Below are positions 1 to 6,009 of a stretch of DNA of 6,128 nt, in pieces. The stretch comes from Desulfobacteraceae bacterium. Its GTDB lineage: Bacteria; Desulfobacterota; Desulfobacteria; Desulfobacterales; Desulfosalsimonadaceae. The stretch covers positions 1-6,128 of the forward strand of contig SLPT01000201.1 in assembly GCA_007131845.1 (NCBI GenBank), in the 5' to 3' direction. The notes under the pieces were generated by a model. It ran no database searches, was not told where the DNA came from, and saw nothing but the letters and a program-made list of their open reading frames with translations. The number at the start of each line of letters is the position of its first letter. The stretch's first letter is position 1. The position numbers and the translations under genes are program-made.

Positions 1-123
1 CCGCTTCCATGGACATATCCCGACTATGCCCGGGAGGACATGCAGGATTTTCTGCACAAGGTTCGCAGCAAGTATCTTTTCGACACAAGATCCGCCCAGG
101 CGGAAAAGGCTTCTGCCCCATGA
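1..123 (+). CDS. DUF4416 family protein, C-terminal fragment (5' end outside window)
   Basis: Frame 1 is open from the first base to a TGA at 121-123 and encodes 40 residues beginning PLPWTYPDYA. The PLPWTYPDY stretch followed by a short amphipathic helix (about residues 11-26) matches my recollection of the C-terminal end of DUF4416 proteins, small proteins of unknown function found mainly in Deltaproteobacteria and related anaerobes. The last 12 or so residues (Ala/Ser/Glu/Lys rich) look like a non-conserved tail. Its stop codon overlaps the start codon of the next gene (ATGA at 120-123), which suggests translational coupling and a shared transcript with yicC. The start and any catalytic residues lie upstream of the window, so no function can be read from this piece. 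The family call rests on one short motif plus its expected position next to yicC. Confidence 0.75.
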   Translation, partial: PLPWTYPDYAREDMQDFLHKVRSKYLFDTRSAQAEKASAP

Positions 124-1001
124 TCAAAAGCATGACCGCATATGCAAGCAGCCAGGAAGCCGAAAACGGCGTCACCGTTTCGGTTGAAATCCGGTGCTAC
201 AACAGCCGGCATCTGGATACGGCAATCCGGCTGCCGTCCGCCCACACCACGCATGAGGACCTTGTGCGGCAATTGATTGGCGCACATATTGATCGGGGAC
301 GGGTGGAAGTCCGGGCGGGAATCGAAGACGATTCCGAAGCGCCTGTATCGTTTCTGCTCAATGAACCGCTGGCTGACGGCTACTTTGAAACGCTTAGCCG
401 CATCCGCGACCGGTACGGTCTTTCCGGTCCGGTTACCCTGGATCACCTGCTCCGTGCAGGCGGCATTATCGAATCCAAGGAAACGGATATCGATACTTTT
501 TTGGTAAAAAAACTTCTTGAAGCAGCCGTTTCCCGCTGCCTTGAGAATATCGACCGGATGCGGGAGGCCGAAGGAAATGCCATGGCTGCGGACCTTTCCG
601 AGCGGATCGACCGCATCGGTACGTATATCGCCGATATTGAAAGCCGGGCCGGAGAACTGACCGAAATATACCGGGACAGGCTTCAGGACCGGATCGGCAG
701 ACTGACCGGCGGCATGGTGGATATCGACCCCGGGCGCATCGCCCAGGAAGCCGCATTTTTGGCAGACAAAAGCGATATTTCGGAGGAAATAACAAGGGCA
801 AACAGTCATCTGGAACAATTCCGGAAGCGAATGGACGGCCCGGAGGCGGCCGGCAAGCCGCTGAACTTTCTTCTCCAGGAGTTCTCACGGGAATTCAACA
901 CCATGGGGTCCAAAGCCGGAAACGCGGAAATCTCACATATTATCGTATCGGCCAAAACCGAACTGGAAAAAATCAGGGAACAGGTCCAAAACGTCGAATA
1001 A
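120..1001 (+). CDS. yicC: YicC/YloC family endoribonuclease
   Basis: A 293-residue protein, the usual length for this family. The start at 120 is chosen because it gives the canonical opening MIKSMTAYA; the frame stays open to an ATG at 9, but those 37 extra residues lie in the DUF4416 coding region and resemble nothing in the family. Visible landmarks are the N-terminal YicC-like domain (about 1-155, with the NSRHLD segment at 28-33 and DRGRVEVR at 58-65) and the C-terminal DUF1732 region. The latter includes DKSDISEEITRANSH (216-230), GKPLNFLLQEFSREFNTMGSKAGNA (245-269) and the highly typical ending EKIREQVQNVE (283-293). E. coli YicC and B. subtilis YloC are reported to be endoribonucleases, with YicC linked to small-RNA turnover; the role here is inferred from family membership. 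A GGAAAAGG stretch near 102-109 could serve as a weak ribosome binding site, and the ATGA overlap suggests coupling to the upstream gene. Confidence 0.95.
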   Translation: MIKSMTAYASSQEAENGVTVSVEIRCYNSRHLDTAIRLPSAHTTHEDLVRQLIGAHIDRGRVEVRAGIEDDSEAPVSFLLNEPLADGYFETLSRIRDRYGLSGPVTLDHLLRAGGIIESKETDIDTFLVKKLLEAAVSRCLENIDRMREAEGNAMAADLSERIDRIGTYIADIESRAGELTEIYRDRLQDRIGRLTGGMVDIDPGRIAQEAAFLADKSDISEEITRANSHLEQFRKRMDGPEAAGKPLNFLLQEFSREFNTMGSKAGNAEISHIIVSAKTELEKIREQVQNVE

Positions 1002-1032
1002 ACGGGTTTCCAGCATCAAAAGGAGCATTTAA

Positions 1033-1311
1033 ATGGATTACAATTTACTCAATGTTGGATTCGGCAGCGCCATTGTCGCCGAAGAGGTGATTGCCATTCT
1101 GGCCCCCAACTCCGCGCCCATGAGACGGCTCAAAGACGAGGCCAAAGAAGAGCAGCGCCTGATCGACGCCACTCACGGGCGACGCACCCGCTCGATTATC
1201 ATTACCAAATCCAATCATATCATTTTATCGTCGATACAGTCGGAGACCCTGGCCCAGCGCTTCACCTCCCTCCGGGAAAAAGAACCCGCAAAAGCAAAGA
1301 TACAGGCTTAA
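1033..1311 (+). CDS. remA: RemA-like DUF370 regulator protein
   Basis: A 92-residue protein of the DUF370/RemA family, close to the usual 80-95 residues. It shows the family signature in order: LLNVGFGS (5-12), APNSAPMRR (24-32), [16 protein letters not shown] (43-58), [16 protein letters not shown] (62-77), then a charged non-conserved tail. In Bacillus subtilis, RemA is a DNA-binding activator of biofilm matrix operons that assembles into oligomeric rings; Arg50/Arg51 of the GRRTR loop are conserved here at the same numbering. Position 18, Arg in Bacillus RemA, is Glu here (AEEV at 16-19). A good AGGAG site at 1021-1025, 7 bases before the ATG, supports the start. It lies 31 bases after yicC and 21 before gmk, a conserved neighbourhood. 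The DNA targets in this organism are unknown, so the remA symbol indicates family membership, not a proven matrix role. Confidence 0.93.
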   Translation: MDYNLLNVGFGSAIVAEEVIAILAPNSAPMRRLKDEAKEEQRLIDATHGRRTRSIIITKSNHIILSSIQSETLAQRFTSLREKEPAKAKIQA

Positions 1312-1332
1312 ACCAATCGTTTCGGAGGCCGG

Positions 1333-1947
1333 ATGCCGGGCACCAAACAAGGACAAAACCATCGGAGAGGGAAACTGTTTATCGTCTCCGCACCTTCCGG
1401 GACGGGAAAAACCACCCTCTGCAACGCCATACGAAAGCGTTTTCCGGAACTGGCCTATTCCATATCTTACACCACGCGCCCTCCCCGGAAAAACGAAGTA
1501 CACGGAAGGGATTACTATTTCATTCCAAGCGAAACGTTCGAGGAGAAAATCCGTGCCGGCGAATGGGCCGAATGGGCCCGGGTACATGGAAACTATTACG
1601 GTACCAGCGCCCGCCAACTCAATACCCACATGGAAGGCGGCCGCGATATCCTGCTGGACATCGACGTGAATGGCGCGAGACAGATAAAAAATCGCTACCC
1701 TGAAAGCATCGCGATTTTCATCATGCCCCCTTCCATGGAAGCCCTGGAAGAAAGGCTCCGAAACCGGGGCACCGACTCCGGGGCAGAGATTGAAAAACGC
1801 CTTGCCCACGCTCACAAAGAAATTGACGGACGGTCTTTCTATGACCACGAGATCGTAAACGATCGCATAGAGGATGCCGTGGAGGAATTAGCCGGCCTGA
1901 TCACGGGGTACAGTGAAAAAGCCGGCACACAGTCTGCAACCCGGTAG
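1333..1947 (+). CDS. gmk: guanylate kinase
   Basis: Guanylate kinase phosphorylates GMP to GDP with ATP in the cytoplasm, an essential step in GTP and dGTP supply. The 204 residues match the normal family size. Landmarks are the P-loop APSGTGKT (20-27), the GMP-binding region with SYTTRPPR (45-52) and GRDYYF (58-63), WARVHGNYYGTS (81-92), the DIDVNGA segment (109-115; more often DIDVQGA), and the lid arginine region RLRNRGTDS (141-149). The last roughly 15 residues form a short unconserved tail. The start is supported by GGAGG at 1324-1328, although the spacing of 4 bases is short. It lies between the RemA-like gene and rlmB (6-base gap), consistent with cotranscription. In many bacteria gmk is followed directly by rpoZ; that gene is not here. 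Confidence 0.97.
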   Translation: MPGTKQGQNHRRGKLFIVSAPSGTGKTTLCNAIRKRFPELAYSISYTTRPPRKNEVHGRDYYFIPSETFEEKIRAGEWAEWARVHGNYYGTSARQLNTHMEGGRDILLDIDVNGARQIKNRYPESIAIFIMPPSMEALEERLRNRGTDSGAEIEKRLAHAHKEIDGRSFYDHEIVNDRIEDAVEELAGLITGYSEKAGTQSATR

Positions 1948-1953
1948 CCGACC

Positions 1954-2700
1954 ATGGAGCGCAAAATCCAAAAAAATACCGATGTTCTTTCAGGGTTTCA
2001 CAGCGTCTTTGAAGCCCTTCTTGCTAACAGACGGAAATTTTACGAAATATGGACCGGAAAATCGCTTTCCGGTAAGATCGCGGCCTTGGCGACGGAAAAA
2101 CAAATCCCCGTTGTATCCAAAACCGCGGCGGAAATCGAACGGTTTGCCCAAACCGACCGCCACCAGTCGATAGCCGCGCGAACCGGTCCGTTTCCCGTTC
2201 GGAGCGTGGATGAACTGCTCCGCCAAACGGGCAAAGACGCAATTCCGCCTCTCTATCTGGTTATCGATTCGGTGACCGACCCCCAAAACGCAGGCGCCCT
2301 GATACGCAGTGCGGTCTGCGCCGGCATATCCGGGATCATCCTTCCAAAAGACCGAAGCGCTCCCCTAACCCCCGCGGTATCCAGGGCGTCGGCCGGTGCC
2401 ATGGAACACTGCGACATTGCCCGCGTGACAAACCTTGTTTCGGCCATGAAAATGCTTAAAAAGCACAACGTATGGATTACGGGTCTTGACCGGAAAGGCA
2501 TTTTGTCGATATATGAAGCGGACATGACCACGCCGCACGCCATCGTCGTCGGCGGGGAGCACACGGGGATCCGTCGCCTGGTTATGCAGCATTGCGACAA
2601 TCTCTGCCATATCCCGCAATGCGGCCCGGTAAATTCCCTGAACGCTTCGGTTGCCGGGGCCATAGCCGTATACGAAGCCATTCGGCAGCGCACGGCGTAA
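1954..2700 (+). CDS. rlmB: 23S rRNA (guanosine-2'-O-)-methyltransferase, RlmB/TrmH family
   Basis: A 248-residue SPOUT (SpoU/TrmH) methyltransferase with the two-domain layout of RlmB. The N-terminal substrate-binding domain (about 10-85, beginning LSGFHSVFEALL) is followed by the knotted catalytic domain with all three SpoU motifs: motif 1 DSVTDPQNAGALIRSA (105-120, with Asn112 and Arg118), motif 2 GGEHTGIR (200-207, with Glu202), and motif 3 IPQCGPVNSLNASVA (220-234, with Asn230). The SAGAMEH segment (146-152) is also typical. RlmB uses S-adenosylmethionine to methylate the ribose 2'-OH of G2251 (E. coli numbering) in the 23S rRNA P-loop; the exact target here is inferred. It starts 6 bases after the gmk stop with no clear Shine-Dalgarno sequence, suggesting translation coupled to gmk. 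A related TrmH-family tRNA or rRNA methylase cannot be fully excluded, but the N-terminal domain favours RlmB. Confidence 0.93.
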   Translation: MERKIQKNTDVLSGFHSVFEALLANRRKFYEIWTGKSLSGKIAALATEKQIPVVSKTAAEIERFAQTDRHQSIAARTGPFPVRSVDELLRQTGKDAIPPLYLVIDSVTDPQNAGALIRSAVCAGISGIILPKDRSAPLTPAVSRASAGAMEHCDIARVTNLVSAMKMLKKHNVWITGLDRKGILSIYEADMTTPHAIVVGGEHTGIRRLVMQHCDNLCHIPQCGPVNSLNASVAGAIAVYEAIRQRTA

Positions 2701-2853
2701 AAATAAAACGGATCATGGCATAAAAACCCTTTTTGCTTTCGTGCCCGTCGGCCTTGTAACGAGGTGCTCATGATGCAATAACCCGCATTCAAGTTCGCTT
2801 GCAACACGTTAAAAACGAACCCATACATATAAAGAAAGGATCGCGCAGAAAAG
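2701..2853. other. intergenic gap between the gmk-rlmB and icd units; probable icd promoter region
   Basis: 153 bases without a credible gene, the longest break before the right end. A TTGCAA at 2799-2804 resembles a -35 box, and TACATA (2824-2829, 19-base spacing) or TATAAA (2828-2833, 23-base spacing) could be a -10, but neither spacing is ideal, so I do not commit to a promoter. AAAGGA at 2835-2840 is the likeliest ribosome binding site for icd, at a rather long 13 bases from the ATG. Near rlmB, a run of five A and a run of five T flank CCC (2722-2734), too weak a hairpin to call a terminator. The AT-rich composition of 2808-2840 compared with its surroundings is consistent with a promoter region. 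Confidence 0.4.
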
Positions 2854-4077
2854 ATGAGCCAGCCTGAAAAAATTACTAAAAACAGCGACGGTGAACTGGT
2901 GGTTCCGGACCATGCAATCATTCCCTTTATCGAAGGAGACGGCATCGGACCGGATATCTGGCGCGCCACTCAGGCCGTGATCGACGGCGCCGTGAAGACG
3001 GCCTTCAACGGTGAAAGAAAAATCCACTGGCGGGAATTGTCCGTCGGTGAAAAAGGATACAAAAAAGACGGCCAATGGCTCTCCGACGAAGCATTGGCAG
3101 ACATCAGGGAGCACATGGTCGCGATTAAGGGTCCGCTTACCACCCCAGTCGGAGAAGGAATCCGAAGCCTGAACGTGTCCATCCGGCAGAAGCTCGACCT
3201 CTTTGCATGCATCCGCCCCGTAAAATATATCGAATCCGTCCCGTCTCCCATGAAGAACCCAAGGGATATCAACATGGTGGTTTTCCGGGAGAACACGGAA
3301 GATGTCTATGCCGGCATCGAATGGGCGGCCGGCAGCGAGGAAGCCGAAAGGGTTTGCACGTTTCTGCGCGACACCATGGGCGCAGATCTGCCCGAAAATC
3401 CCGGTATCGGAATCAAGCCGATCAGCGCGAAAAACACGAAGCGCCTGGTAGCCAAGGCCATCGAATACGCTATTGAAAACGACTACAGCAGTGTCACCCT
3501 CATGCACAAGGGAAACATCATGAAGTTCACGGAAGGCGCCTTCCGGAACTGGGGATACGAGGTGGCTCTGGAGCAATACAGGGACCGGATCATCACCGAG
3601 GACGAACTGTGGGATACATACGGCGGGAAACAGCCTGCCGGGCGGATCGTCATCAAGGACCGGATTGCGGATATGCTCTTTCAGCAGACCCTGCTGCGGC
3701 CCGAAGAATTCGGCGTGATTGCCACGCCCAACCTGAACGGGGATTATATCTCCGACGCCCTGGCCGCCCAGGTGGGCGGTCTCGGAATGGCACCGGGAGC
3801 CAACGTGAGCAACGACTGCGCTGTATTCGAAGCCACCCACGGCACGGCGCCCAAGTATGCCGGCCTGGACAAGGTCAATCCCAGCTCTTTGATTCTTTCG
3901 GGCGCCTTGATGCTGGATCACATTGGCTGGAAGGATGCCGGCAACCTGATCCGGACGAGCCTCCAGGCCACCGTTCAAGCCGGCAAAGTGACCTATGACC
4001 TGGCCCGCCAGATCGAAGGCGCCAAAGAAGTTACATGCTCCGCTTTCGGCCAGGCGATCGTGGCGCGGATGGGATAA
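2854..4077 (+). CDS. icd: isocitrate dehydrogenase, NADP-dependent (prokaryotic dimeric type)
   Basis: Oxidative decarboxylation of isocitrate to 2-oxoglutarate in the TCA cycle. The 407 residues align almost throughout with E. coli Icd (416). Substrate residues are present: Ser105 and Asn107 in RSLNV, Arg111, Arg121, Arg145, Tyr152, Lys219 (HKGN), and the metal-binding Asp273, Asp297 and Asp301 (NLNGDYISD at 293-301). They correspond to E. coli 113, 115, 119, 129, 153, 160, 230, 283, 307 and 311. The coenzyme pocket has His329, Lys334, Tyr335, Val341, Tyr381 and Arg385 (E. coli 339, 344, 345, 351, 391, 395), the set that dictates NADP rather than NAD. Ser105 equals the serine phosphorylated by AceK in E. 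coli; no aceK is in the window. The gene probably has its own promoter in the preceding gap and runs 2 bases from comF. Confidence 0.98.
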   Translation: MSQPEKITKNSDGELVVPDHAIIPFIEGDGIGPDIWRATQAVIDGAVKTAFNGERKIHWRELSVGEKGYKKDGQWLSDEALADIREHMVAIKGPLTTPVGEGIRSLNVSIRQKLDLFACIRPVKYIESVPSPMKNPRDINMVVFRENTEDVYAGIEWAAGSEEAERVCTFLRDTMGADLPENPGIGIKPISAKNTKRLVAKAIEYAIENDYSSVTLMHKGNIMKFTEGAFRNWGYEVALEQYRDRIITEDELWDTYGGKQPAGRIVIKDRIADMLFQQTLLRPEEFGVIATPNLNGDYISDALAAQVGGLGMAPGANVSNDCAVFEATHGTAPKYAGLDKVNPSSLILSGALMLDHIGWKDAGNLIRTSLQATVQAGKVTYDLARQIEGAKEVTCSAFGQAIVARMG

Positions 4078-4079
4078 TC

Positions 4080-4961
4080 ATGCTCCGTAGGCGATCCGGC
4101 AAAGACCGCTTCTGGATCCGGGCCGCCGCCGGGGCGGCCCGGGCCGTCTCCCTTGCCCTGTTTCCGGGGACGTGCCTGTGCTGCGGCACATTTGTCGATG
4201 CCCGTGCAGATCAAAGCGAAAGCGGAAAAACCCGGCTTATATCCGGAACAGAACCGTACAGGTTCTCCGGTGAAGAGATTTTTGCCGCTGCCGCTGCCGA
4301 TAAGCTCTGCCCGGCCTGCCTGCATGCTTTCGTGCCGGTCAAATCACCGTACTGCCTGCGGTGCGGGCTTTCCTTCCGGAGCCGGGCCGGCGATAATCAT
4401 CTGTGCGGTCGGTGCCTGGCCGGAGAAAAGCCGTTTGTATCCGCCCGGTCATGCGGTGCCTACACGACGACGCTGCAAACGCTGATCCATACATATAAAT
4501 ACCGGGGAAAAACCGGCATAGGACACCTCCTGGGCGACCTGTTGTACCGCAATTTTCTGAAACACTTCGGCAACGAGCCTGTCGAGAGAGTTGTCCCCGT
4601 ACCCCTGCACCGGAAAAAACTTGTTTCCAGGGGTTTCGACCAGGTATTTCACATGGTTGACCAATGGCCATGGAAAAAGAGATACGGATGCAGAAAAACA
4701 CCCACCGGCGCCATGCTGACAGCAAACGCGTTGGTACGGACAAAACATACCGATTCACAAACCGGCCTTGACCGGAAAAAACGGGCCGTGAACATGAAAA
4801 GCGCTTTTGCGGTATCGGAGGCATCCATGATTGAAGGCAGGGCGGTCCTTCTGATCGATGACGTATACACGACAGGCGCGACCCTTGAAGCCTGTGCGGA
4901 TACGCTTCTGCGGGCCGGGGCTGCAAAGGTGTATTTTCTGACCCTTGCAAGGGCCATGTAA
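4080..4961 (+). CDS. comF: ComF family protein (zinc-ribbon plus phosphoribosyltransferase-like domain)
   Basis: ComF-like proteins join an N-terminal cysteine-rich zinc-binding region to a type I phosphoribosyltransferase fold; in naturally transformable bacteria ComF helps handle incoming single-stranded DNA, but many carriers are not known to be competent. Translated from 4080 the protein has 293 residues, longer than the common 210-250. Cysteine pairs lie at 32/35, 77/80, 92/95 and 109/112. The transferase part has VVPVPLHRKKLVSRGFDQ (171-188), DRKKRAVNMKSAF (231-243) and the PRPP loop LLIDDVYTTGAT (257-268) with Asp260-Asp261. About 41 residues separate Cys35 from Cys77, including Ala-rich EEIFAAAAADK, which appears to be an insertion. 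The ATG at 4080 sits 2 bases after the icd stop; an in-frame ATG at 4035 would overlap icd and adds nothing family-like. There is no clear ribosome binding site, so coupling to icd is likely. Confidence 0.92.
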   Translation: MLRRRSGKDRFWIRAAAGAARAVSLALFPGTCLCCGTFVDARADQSESGKTRLISGTEPYRFSGEEIFAAAAADKLCPACLHAFVPVKSPYCLRCGLSFRSRAGDNHLCGRCLAGEKPFVSARSCGAYTTTLQTLIHTYKYRGKTGIGHLLGDLLYRNFLKHFGNEPVERVVPVPLHRKKLVSRGFDQVFHMVDQWPWKKRYGCRKTPTGAMLTANALVRTKHTDSQTGLDRKKRAVNMKSAFAVSEASMIEGRAVLLIDDVYTTGATLEACADTLLRAGAAKVYFLTLARAM

Positions 4962-4982
4962 ACAAAGCGCAGAGCATAGATT

Positions 4983-5768
4983 ATGCACCTTCACCGGAAA
5001 AACAATCTGCTGTACTGGACATTTGGCAACCTGGAGGCATTCCCCGGAGTTGTCCACGGAATTTTCACGCGCTGCGGCGGATTCAGCAACGCCCCCTTTG
5101 CCGGACTCAACGTGGGCAAAAACTGCGGAGACGATTCTGCGATCGTTGCACAAAACCGGCAGGCCATTGCAGCGTGCATGGGAAACGGCGAGCTGTTTTT
5201 CCTCTCGCAGGTCCACGGCACCCGGGTGATCGCGGTGGAAGATGCCCAACATGCATCGGATGTTCCGAGCCCTGTGGAAGCCACCGGCTGTGCGGAAGCC
5301 GACGCAGCACTCACCAGCACCCCCGGACAAATGCTCACCATACAGGTTGCTGACTGCCAGTCCGTCATGCTCTTCGATCCGGAGAAAAAGGCGGTAGCAA
5401 ACATTCATGCCGGATGGCGGGGAAGTATCGGCGGCATCGTCGGCCGGTGCGTCGAGAAAATGATAAAACGCTTCGGAACCAATCCTTCGACGCTTGTATG
5501 CGGCATCGGCCCATCGCTGGGCCCCTGCTGTGCGGAGTTCATCCACCATGAAACCGAAATTCCCGCACAGTTCAGGAAATACAAGGATGAAAACGATCGT
5601 TTCAACTTCTGGCAAATCACCCATGATCAGCTCGTGGAAAAAGGGGTGAAACCTTCCGGCATTGAATGGTCGAACCTCTGCACCCGCTGCAATACGCACC
5701 TGTTCTACTCTTACAGGCAGGCAAACACGACCGGCCGTTTCGCGGCGGTCATCGGCCTTACCGCATAG
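4983..5768 (+). CDS. pgeF: peptidoglycan editing factor PgeF (YfiH/YlmD, 'laccase domain' family)
   Basis: A 261-residue protein of the Cu-oxidase_4 / DUF152 family. E. coli YfiH (PgeF) keeps L-serine out of the peptidoglycan stem peptide, while family members including human LACC1 are reported to act on purine nucleosides; older annotations say polyphenol oxidase or laccase. Landmarks are FTRCGGFSNAPFAGLNVG (28-45), SQVHGT (75-80), ADAAL (106-110), VADCQSVMLFDP (122-133), HAGWRGS (142-148), GIGPSLGPCCAEF (174-186), and the C-terminal CTRCNTHLFYSYR (233-245) then GRFAAVIGL (251-259). The presumed metal and active-site residues His78, Cys125 and His142 are all present, so the enzyme looks intact. 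It starts 21 bases after comF with only a weak AGAG at 4971-4974 as ribosome binding site. It is the last gene of the icd-comF-pgeF run. The physiological substrate cannot be decided from sequence. Confidence 0.95.
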   Translation: MHLHRKNNLLYWTFGNLEAFPGVVHGIFTRCGGFSNAPFAGLNVGKNCGDDSAIVAQNRQAIAACMGNGELFFLSQVHGTRVIAVEDAQHASDVPSPVEATGCAEADAALTSTPGQMLTIQVADCQSVMLFDPEKKAVANIHAGWRGSIGGIVGRCVEKMIKRFGTNPSTLVCGIGPSLGPCCAEFIHHETEIPAQFRKYKDENDRFNFWQITHDQLVEKGVKPSGIEWSNLCTRCNTHLFYSYRQANTTGRFAAVIGLTA

Positions 5769-5815
5769 CGCACATCCCTTGCTCCCGGATGCTATAACCC
5801 CTTCGTGTTGTCTAT

Positions 5816-5853
5816 CCTGCCTGCTTGCTGTTGTGTTGCTATCGGCAGGTTTT
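5816..5853 (+). terminator. weak candidate terminator after pgeF
   Basis: CCTGCC (5816-5821) pairs with GGCAGG (5844-5849) around a 22-base loop and is followed by TTTT (5850-5853). It lies 48 bases after the pgeF stop, a sensible place for an intrinsic terminator of the icd-comF-pgeF unit. The loop is long and the T run short, so this is tentative; the larger palindrome at the window end may be the real stop. Confidence 0.3.
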
Positions 5854-5905
5854 CGGAGCGCTTCCGCCAACATGCCCCGAACGCCCGAGGGCGGGTATGT
5901 CTGCA

Positions 5906-5975
5906 GCATACGCTTAGCATTCGAAATCCCGGCGTTTTTGTGTTGATGCCTTTCGGGGGTTTTGCTACGGTATGC
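5906..5975. repeat. nested imperfect inverted repeat
   Basis: Four paired segments are nested in order: GCATAC (5906-5911) with GTATGC (5970-5975), TAGC (5915-5918) with GCTA (5964-5967), CGAAA (5922-5926) with TTTCG (5951-5955), and GGC (5931-5933) with GCC (5948-5950). The centre is a 14-base T/G-rich loop. CATAC (5907-5911) can alternatively pair with GTATG at 5895-5899, so two exclusive hairpins are possible. It could be a decayed copy of a palindromic element or a chance fold; no function is assigned. Confidence 0.4.
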
Positions 5976-6009
5976 GTATCTGTATGGAATGTTTCACCGA
6001 ACAAATCTT

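Larger units (their letters stand above)
5769..6009. other. non-coding region downstream of pgeF with several small inverted repeats
   Basis: About 240 bases with no gene I can support: the short open frames on both strands have no ribosome binding site, no recognisable motif, and overlap the repeat structures. It contains a GC-rich stem followed by TTTT (5816-5853), a compact hairpin CGCC-CGAG-GGCG (5882-5893), and a nested imperfect inverted repeat (5906-5975). An 11-12 base near-direct repeat, GTGTTGTCTATC at 5805-5816 and GTGTTGCTATC at 5833-5843, differs by one T. Confidence 0.5.

Noticed and set aside
9..119. A 37-residue N-terminal extension of YicC from an ATG at position 9.
   Set aside because: This segment overlaps the DUF4416 C-terminus in another frame, and the canonical YicC start MIKSMTAYA begins at 120.
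24..818. A 264-codon open frame antisense to yicC.
   Set aside because: The + strand carries the complete YicC/YloC signature; the antisense product matches nothing I recognise.
2717..2745. GGCA...TGCC with an inner five-A/five-T pairing after rlmB as a terminator.
   Set aside because: The stem is mostly A-T, interrupted, and lacks a T run after its end; not convincing.
2790..2801. A CAAG-TTCG-CTTG mini-hairpin upstream of icd.
   Set aside because: Only four base pairs, and the loop lacks the C-G closing pair that makes UUCG loops unusually stable; likely chance.
2809..3978. A 389-codon open frame antisense to icd.
   Set aside because: It lies wholly across icd, whose full set of catalytic and coenzyme residues shows it is the real gene. 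The antisense translation has no recognisable domain, and its length is what codon bias of a GC-rich gene produces on the opposite strand.
4490..4790. Recurring CCGGAAAAA-like strings in comF and the start of pgeF.
   Set aside because: They fall in different codon contexts and irregular spacing; composition and codon choice explain them better than a repeat array.
4755..5909. A 384-codon open frame antisense to pgeF and the end of comF.
   Set aside because: It crosses two well-supported genes and a non-coding repeat region, with no motif in the translation; an antisense shadow.
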